This document shows, in pieces, positions 1 to 4,741 of a stretch of 6,477 nucleotides of DNA. This DNA comes from Woeseiaceae bacterium (GTDB lineage: Bacteria; Pseudomonadota; Gammaproteobacteria; Steroidobacterales; Woeseiaceae): contig JALHUQ010000430.1 in assembly GCA_022866645.1 (NCBI GenBank), positions 1 through 6,477 on the forward strand. Direction: 5' to 3'. A program made the translations under genes and the position numbers. The first letter of the stretch is position 1; each line of letters opens with the position of its first letter. A model generated the notes under the pieces. It worked only from the letters and a program-made list of their open reading frames with translations. It was not told where the DNA came from and did no database searches.

Positions 1-3000
1 CGCAATGTCGGCGACCCATGCGGATGATCTGGAAGTTTTCATCAATCCCGGGCTCGACACCGTAGTACCGAATCTCGTTTTTGTACTCGACCTGTCCAAC
101 AGCATGAATCAGACACCCAGTGGCGGAGCAGCGAGTATGGGCAATCCGGCACGCCTGGACATTCTGTCGCAGGCGGTCGGTCAAATCCTGAGCGATCCGA
201 ATCTCCCCGACATTAACGTTGGATTTACCTACTTTCGCGACTACGAAGGGAGTGGCATGAAATTTCCGGCTTCGAAGTTCGACAGCGACGCAAATGCGAT
301 CGACCCGAATATACCCGCGGGCACCGAAGTTAGAGAAGTAATCGAATATATGGTCAACGCGGCGAATGCGAGTGAGGAGACACCGACCGTTGACGCCTTG
401 TACGAGGTTGCTCGATACCTGCGTGGTGAAACGCCGCTGTACGGCGTAAGAGACAACTTTGGTACCTGGAACACCGGCAGCAATCAATACACCGGCGGTA
501 GCGGCGGTATGCCCGACGGCTGGCGCGCTGCAAATCCGGCCTCCTATAGCGGCTCGAGACGCTACGTTGCGCTCGGCACGGGCTCGCCAGGTACTTGCGA
601 TGATTGGTCTGCCTCAGTCCCTCCCTCATCCAACAACTGCTCCTCACAACAGGCAGCCGCTGCGCCAATGTCTTGTGTGCCGACAGCCTGGGCCGGCCGA
701 ACATGTACCTTAGCGACGTGTGATGCCTCATGCGGGACCACGACCACTTGCCCCGGCGGTTACGTCGCCACCACCACCCCAACCGTATGGGATCCAACGC
801 CACCGGCTGCCTGCATCAACGACAGCAGCGGCAATATCTGGGTGACCAGTACTTCCGGCGGCAACCCAACTCGATGCTGCTCGGCGGCTGATGCCGGGCT
901 AAGCGAATGCATAGCAACCGCCAATTATTCGTATACGGGTGGCTCGACCACGTACACTTGTCCCGTCGCCACAACCACAGAATGCAGGCTCTATAACGAC
1001 AGCCCTGCAAGAACGTTTCAGAGGTGTACTTATAATATAGGCGATGACCGGACATACATCTCACCGATCACCGAGCAATGTCAGAAAACCGCGGTTGTTT
1101 TGTTGACTGACGGTGATCCCTCCGCCAATCGAGTCGACCAAGGCAGGACGAGCGGTGCTACCGCGACATCGCCGTACCTCGTTCGCGACATGATCGCCAG
1201 TGCCGACCCTATGATCACTCGCAACAATGTCATCTGTGACGATTACAGCACGGCATTTGGCAAGGCAGCAGGTACGCACCAGTACCCCAACTGTGCAAAG
1301 GAACTTGCCAAGTTTCTTCATGATGAAGATCAGATTTCGACCCTGGAAGGGTCCACTGTCGATACCTACGCAATCGGATTCGGACTCGTCGGTCCGGTCG
1401 CAGCGGGCACATGGAATTACCTCAACGACGTTGCAAACGCGGGTGGCGGTGAGGCGTTTGAGGCCACTGATCTGGCGAGTTTGGTTGACGCGTTTCAGAA
1501 TGTAATCGCCAACGTAACGAGCAGAAATCAACGCTTTTCGGGTTTCGCGACGAGTTTCGACGGCACGACATTGCAGTCCGGTGACAAAGCCTACCTAACG
1601 CTGTTCGACCCGACTAGCCAGCGCGCGTGGGACGGCAACGTCAAGGGCTATTATGTTGATGGCGGCGTCATCAAAGACGTAACGGGCACGCCGGCGACTG
1701 AAATAAACGCTGTCACTGGCAAATTCGCGTTCAAGGCCAGTTCGAAAAGTTTTTGGAGTGCAGGTGCGGACGGCAATTCACCACTTGCCGGGGGATTCCT
1801 TGGCAACCTGAATGCGGCGACTCGGAACTTATACGTCACGACGAACCCCGCGGATACGACCAACGTTAACCTCACCGATGGCAGCCATGACCTCGATACG
1901 GGTAATGCGAATTTGACCGCCGCTGCGATGGGCATGCCAGCAGCGTCGACGGCCGCGGATACTACCGACATGATTACGTGGGTTAGAAGTGAGCGCATGG
2001 GAGATCCATTGCATTCGCAGCCGCAAGCGGTTTTGTACAGCACCGCTATCGGTGAAGTAGTGTACGTGACGACGAACCAGGGCTTCCTGCACGCCATTAA
2101 TGCGCGGTCGCCGACTGTCGTCAATGACACCTCCGGAGGCGATGAAATATTCGCATTTATGCCTCGGCAAATGCTCGCGACCGTGCAAACGCAACGAGCT
2201 GGTAACGTAGCGGGGCCTCATATCTACGGGCTAGACGGTCCGATGACAGTCGCGCTGGAAGACGTTGATGGTAACGGCCGTATTGATGGCCCCAGCGATA
2301 AGGCGTTTTTGTACTTTGGTATGCGCCGCGGCGGAAACAGCTACTTCGCCGTTGATGTCACGGACCCCTATGCGCCGAGGCTCGCCTGGCAAATTACCGG
2401 CGGTACCCCTGGATTCGAATTCCTGGGCGAAACCTGGTCGCGTATGACGCCCGCTACCGTCAATGACGGCGGGACGCCACGCCGCGTGCTGATATTTGGC
2501 GGTGGCTACGATTCAGCAACACAAGATGTGCCGAATACGGGTAGAAACCCCGCCGGTGATAATTCGGGCATGGGAATCTATATTGTGGATGCGCAATCCG
2601 GTGCCCTTTTGAATTCGATCGGTGCGGACAACGCGATAACGCCTGGTCAGGATTTTGCTGTCGATATGCCCGACATGAAGTACGGGATTCCAGCTGACAT
2701 ACGGGCCGAAGATACTGATGTCAATGGATACACAAATCGAATTTATGCCAGTGATCTCGGTGGCCAAATTTGGCGAGTGGATATCGCTGAAGGCGCGTCA
2801 ATAGCGGCAGCCGCAACACTATCGGCGTACAAGTTTGCGGACCTCGGTGGCGCGGCAGTGGTCGATAATCGTCGTTTCTTCTACCCACCGAGCGTTGCGC
2901 ATTCGGTGCGCGATGGTGCGATGGTGACCTCACTTGCGATTGGTTCCGGCTATCGGGCACATCCGTTGAACAGTGCCGCTAACGATAAGTTCTTCGTTGC

Positions 3001-3541
3001 ATTCGACGAGAATTTCGTTGCCGGCCCGCCATCGACGGTGCCTGCGGCGTTGACGCCAGCCGATCTCTACGACGCGACCAGCAACCTCATACAGACAACA
3101 ACCGGGGCGACTCAAACGGCAGAAATTACGGCACTAAGTGCGAAATCGGGTTGGTTTATTGACTTGGGCAGCGATCAAAAAGTGTTGGCCAGGGCACGGA
3201 CTTTCAGAAACACCGTGTTCTTCACGGCTTTCGAGACCGGCACACCGAACGTCTGCGATTTCACTGGCGGCTCCAACCGGTTTTTTGCAGTGAACCTAAT
3301 CAATGCGATCGGCGTGATCGATTTGGACACTGACTATGATGGCGTTCCGGATACTATTTCGCGCGATACGGTCGTTAATGACGAAGCTGCTATTCTCGGC
3401 GAACCTGGATTCTTGACACACGTCGAGCCTGGCGCGTCGCCAACTCCGGATCCGTTCTGTACGACGGTGCTGGCGGGCTCACAGGCGATCATGAAAATAT
3501 GTGATTCACCCGTGCGCGTTAACTGGCAGTCGTTGCAGTGA
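1..3541 (+). CDS. pilY1: PilY1/PilC-type type IV pilus tip-associated adhesin (5' end outside window)
   Basis: Large exported protein of the PilY1/Neisseria PilC family, which sits at the type IV pilus tip, helps prime pilus assembly and takes part in adhesion and surface sensing. Residues are numbered from the ATG at position 5, which is probably not the true start: the frame is open to base 1, and the first residues (MSATHA, then DDLEVF) look like the end of a signal peptide cleaved after THA. Residues about 22-505 form a VWA domain with MIDAS residues DLSNS (29-33), a TPT segment (126-128) and LLTDGD (366-371). It is interrupted by a Cys/Thr-rich insert (198-359). From about 640 the PilY1 beta-propeller follows, with GDPLHSQP (666-673), calcium-type loop DVDGNGRID (753-761), a second Asp/Asn loop (903-911) running into DLGGQIWRVD, and a third, DTDYDGVPD (1108-1116). 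The 1178 visible residues match the family's usual size (about 1160 in P. aeruginosa), so only the extreme N-terminus is missing. No RGD tripeptide is present. Its stop overlaps the next pilin gene. Confidence 0.95.
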   Translation, partial: AMSATHADDLEVFINPGLDTVVPNLVFVLDLSNSMNQTPSGGAASMGNPARLDILSQAVGQILSDPNLPDINVGFTYFRDYEGSGMKFPASKFDSDANAIDPNIPAGTEVREVIEYMVNAANASEETPTVDALYEVARYLRGETPLYGVRDNFGTWNTGSNQYTGGSGGMPDGWRAANPASYSGSRRYVALGTGSPGTCDDWSASVPPSSNNCSSQQAAAAPMSCVPTAWAGRTCTLATCDASCGTTTTCPGGYVATTTPTVWDPTPPAACINDSSGNIWVTSTSGGNPTRCCSAADAGLSECIATANYSYTGGSTTYTCPVATTTECRLYNDSPARTFQRCTYNIGDDRTYISPITEQCQKTAVVLLTDGDPSANRVDQGRTSGATATSPYLVRDMIASADPMITRNNVICDDYSTAFGKAAGTHQYPNCAKELAKFLHDEDQISTLEGSTVDTYAIGFGLVGPVAAGTWNYLNDVANAGGGEAFEATDLASLVDAFQNVIANVTSRNQRFSGFATSFDGTTLQSGDKAYLTLFDPTSQRAWDGNVKGYYVDGGVIKDVTGTPATEINAVTGKFAFKASSKSFWSAGADGNSPLAGGFLGNLNAATRNLYVTTNPADTTNVNLTDGSHDLDTGNANLTAAAMGMPAASTAADTTDMITWVRSERMGDPLHSQPQAVLYSTAIGEVVYVTTNQGFLHAINARSPTVVNDTSGGDEIFAFMPRQMLATVQTQRAGNVAGPHIYGLDGPMTVALEDVDGNGRIDGPSDKAFLYFGMRRGGNSYFAVDVTDPYAPRLAWQITGGTPGFEFLGETWSRMTPATVNDGGTPRRVLIFGGGYDSATQDVPNTGRNPAGDNSGMGIYIVDAQSGALLNSIGADNAITPGQDFAVDMPDMKYGIPADIRAEDTDVNGYTNRIYASDLGGQIWRVDIAEGASIAAAATLSAYKFADLGGAAVVDNRRFFYPPSVAHSVRDGAMVTSLAIGSGYRAHPLNSAANDKFFVAFDENFVAGPPSTVPAALTPADLYDATSNLIQTTTGATQTAEITALSAKSGWFIDLGSDQKVLARARTFRNTVFFTAFETGTPNVCDFTGGSNRFFAVNLINAIGVIDLDTDYDGVPDTISRDTVVNDEAAILGEPGFLTHVEPGASPTPDPFCTTVLAGSQAIMKICDSPVRVNWQSLQ
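596..1081 (+). other. Cysteine/threonine-rich insert within the VWA domain of PilY1
   Basis: Codons 198-359 of pilY1 encode a stretch with fifteen cysteines, many threonines, serines and alanines, and few charged residues. It lies between the first half of the VWA domain (MIDAS DxSxS at 29-33) and the second half (TDGD at 368-371). Two parts resemble each other: TTTTCP followed soon by VATTT near residue 250, and TTYTCP followed by VATTTEC near 325. This suggests a small disulfide-bonded module with weak internal duplication. The reading frame is intact. PilY1 and PilC proteins are known to vary most in their N-terminal half, so I infer a surface-exposed, probably adhesive or force-responsive, periplasm-oxidised module. 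I do not recognise it as a named domain. Confidence 0.7.
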
Positions 3542-4002
3542 TGGCAGGCCCCTCAAACAAGTCTGCAAGCCGCGCACGCGGCTTCAGCCTTGTTGAACTA
3601 TTAGTTGCGGTCGCAATTGCCGCGATATTAGTTGCCATAGCCGTTCCTAATTTTGCTGAGCAGGTGCGAAAGTCTCGGCGAGGTGAAGGCAAAGGTCTTC
3701 TTAGTCAGATCGCGATGATGGAAGAGCAATTCCGCACAGAGCAGAACCGTTACGCTGAAGATCTGACTCTGCTAGGGCTTCCCGCGGCAGGTTGGAATCA
3801 ATCAGAGAGCGGGTATTACGAGGCGCGGGTGATAGCGCCCGTCGCCGGATGTCTCATAGCCAATTGCTTCCAGCTGGAGGTTCGCCCTGTCGCAGGAAGC
3901 GCGCAGGAGCCAGACGAGTGGATGTACGAGCTCTGGTCGGACGGACGTAAGCGGCGCCGTCAAGGGGCCTCCGGCGCCTGGATATTGGATTGGAAGAAAT
4001 AA
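3541..4002 (+). CDS. pilE: PilE-like type IV minor pilin (prepilin)
   Basis: A 153-residue type IV prepilin. A short basic leader (residues 1-14, ending RARG) is followed by the class III signal FSLVELL, so prepilin peptidase PilD should cut between Gly14 and Phe15 and methylate Phe15. Glu19 is the conserved Glu5 of the mature pilin. Residues 15 to about 38 are the hydrophobic N-terminal helix, continuing into the amphipathic part (EQVRKSRRGEGK...MMEEQFRTEQNRYA) typical of PilE-type minor pilins. The globular part has a Cys104-Cys109 pair. Its C-terminus is strongly basic (RKRRR at 136-140) and ends in DWKK, not the cysteine-containing end common in relatives. ATG 3541 shares its A with the upstream TGA stop. 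An in-frame GTG at 3538 would give a 4-base GTGA overlap. Either implies translational coupling to pilY1, and no clear Shine-Dalgarno is visible. The position directly after pilY1 supports minor pilin PilE; a fimbrial subunit of another subtype is less likely. Confidence 0.9.
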   Translation: MAGPSNKSASRARGFSLVELLVAVAIAAILVAIAVPNFAEQVRKSRRGEGKGLLSQIAMMEEQFRTEQNRYAEDLTLLGLPAAGWNQSESGYYEARVIAPVAGCLIANCFQLEVRPVAGSAQEPDEWMYELWSDGRKRRRQGASGAWILDWKK

Positions 4003-4517
4003 TCCAGAGCCAGTACTTATTAGTCACTAAGGCACAGAAACTGCGCTCTTAAAAATACCAGGCGAGCTACGCAAACAAAGACAATTCCTTGGCAAAGTTA
4101 TACGCCGGTCGTGCCGGATTCTATACCGCGGAACTCTGTCCCGGATGGCCCCACTGGAACGACCAGGGCGTCAAGAAATCGTATGTTCTGACTCAGACTG
4201 TTGTTGCTGGTTATCTGTAACAGTGCGCCACCGTCAGTTTACGAGGAACCGGTCCCTGTTGTTGTCCTGGCGCTACTGCTATGGTTTAACTAGAGGTTTA
4301 TTAGGCAAGTAGTTGATATTAAATAATAAAAAATAGAAACCCTTGTGTCGTCATCAATGTGGAGCTAGCGAGGGTCCGGCGCCCGGTGAATACCTCTTCT
4401 TTCTATCGCGACGACTAATGACTACTTATTCGGTTGCCCGACCATAGTAGTCACGTCATCGCTTCGGGGCTGCTGTATTGCCAAATCTGGCACGACGGAG
4501 GTCGGTCCTCTCTCGTT
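4003..4517. other. Intergenic region between pilE and the tRNA-Leu terminator, no convincing gene
   Basis: No start-to-stop frame with coding character and a ribosome binding site was found on either strand. Two stop-free stretches exist on the + strand. One runs 4053-4217 (55 codons, only a TTG candidate start). A second, overlapping in another frame, runs 4192-4290 and would give a hydrophobic peptide (LLLLVICNSAPPSVYEEPVP then VVVLALLLWFN). Neither has an ATG or a Shine-Dalgarno, so they may be chance or relics of a decayed gene. Other contents are a weak hairpin just after pilE (4031-4047, CAG-AAA-CTG core, no good T run), a very AT-rich tract (4311-4339) and a strong imperfect hairpin (4408-4462). 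On the minus strand, arms 4369-4375 and 4339-4345 followed by the T-rich complement of the AT tract could act as a weak terminator, although the 23-base loop is long. Confidence 0.6.
4408..4462. repeat. 55-base imperfect inverted repeat (long hairpin)
   Basis: Inner arms 4419-4426 (TGACTACT) and 4446-4453 (AGTAGTCA) are perfectly complementary over 8 bases. Outer arms 4408-4415 and 4455-4462 pair at 7 of 8 positions. A small apical stem 4432-4435/4440-4443 adds four pairs, one of them a wobble. The arms are separated by TAA on one side and C on the other. There is no T run after either side, so it does not look like an ordinary intrinsic terminator. It could be a REP-like palindrome, part of a small RNA, or a protein-binding palindrome. 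Function is unknown. Confidence 0.65.
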
Positions 4518-4547
4518 AAAAACAAAGAGGGCCCCATCCGGAGCCCT
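4518..4547 (-). terminator. Rho-independent terminator of tRNA-Leu
   Basis: On the minus strand, AGGGCTCC, the loop GGAT and GGGGCCCT form an 8-pair stem with one T-G wobble (plus-strand arms 4528-4535 and 4540-4547). It is followed immediately by CTTTGTTTTT. It begins 12 bases past the encoded CCA end of the tRNA, the normal spacing for a monocistronic tRNA transcript. Confidence 0.88.
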
Positions 4548-4559
4548 TGCTTGTTTGTC

Positions 4560-4646
4560 TGGTGCCCAGGAGAGGACTTGAACCTCCACTACCTTACGAT
4601 AACCAGCACCTGAAGCTGGCGCGTCTACCAATTCCGCCACCTGGGC
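4560..4646 (-). tRNA. tRNA-Leu (anticodon CAG)
   Basis: An 87-base class II tRNA read on the minus strand. The acceptor stem GCCCAGG (4640-4646) pairs with CCTGGGC (4564-4570), followed by discriminator A and an encoded CCA (4560-4562). The D arm contains GGCGGAATTGGTAGACGCG, typical of bacterial tRNA-Leu. The anticodon stem CCAGC/GCTGG encloses loop TTCAGGT, giving anticodon CAG (plus strand 4610-4612), which reads CUG leucine codons. A long variable arm (around TATCGTAAGGTA) and the T arm GGAGG-TTCAAGT-CCTCT complete the fold. The long variable arm marks a Leu/Ser/Tyr class tRNA, and the anticodon settles leucine. It has its own promoter and terminator and is transcribed away from rnr. An open reading frame covering 4422-4718 on this strand is an artefact of the tRNA region. 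Confidence 0.97.
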
Positions 4647-4688
4647 CGGTCGGGAACCGCGTACAATTGCTGCACGACGGGGTGGCGC

Positions 4689-4718
4689 ACTGTACTCAAA
4701 GCAGTCGCCGCCTGTCAA
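4689..4718 (-). promoter_or_regulatory. Sigma-70 promoter of tRNA-Leu
   Basis: On the minus strand a perfect -35 box TTGACA (4713-4718) is followed after 18 bases by TACAGT (4689-4694; four of six matches to TATAAT). The next bases, GCGCCACCCC, form a GC-rich discriminator of the kind found at stable RNA promoters under stringent (ppGpp) control. Predicted transcription start is near 4682, leaving a leader of about 35 bases for RNase P removal before the tRNA 5' end at 4646. The -35 box lies only 23 bases from the rnr ATG. Stringent control is inferred from the discriminator. Confidence 0.75.
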
Positions 4719-4741
4719 TTAGCAATCCGCATCCCGATTCA

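Noticed and set aside
354..1531. Several open frames of 60-156 residues on the minus strand and in other + frames within pilY1
   Set aside because: They overlap a long gene with clear domain signatures, have arginine/cysteine-rich shadow-like composition and no ribosome binding sites.
4029..4050. Hairpin just after pilE as operon terminator
   Set aside because: The stem around CAG-AAA-CTG is short with a mismatch and is followed by TCTT then A residues, so no real T run; mentioned only in the gap description.
4313..4339. TTGATA ... TAGAAA as a + strand promoter in the AT-rich tract
   Set aside because: The spacing is 15 bases, the -10 match is poor and no + strand gene follows before the antisense tRNA.
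4422..4718. 98-residue open frame on the minus strand
   Set aside because: It covers the terminator, the whole tRNA-Leu and its promoter; the tRNA fold and CCA end explain the sequence.
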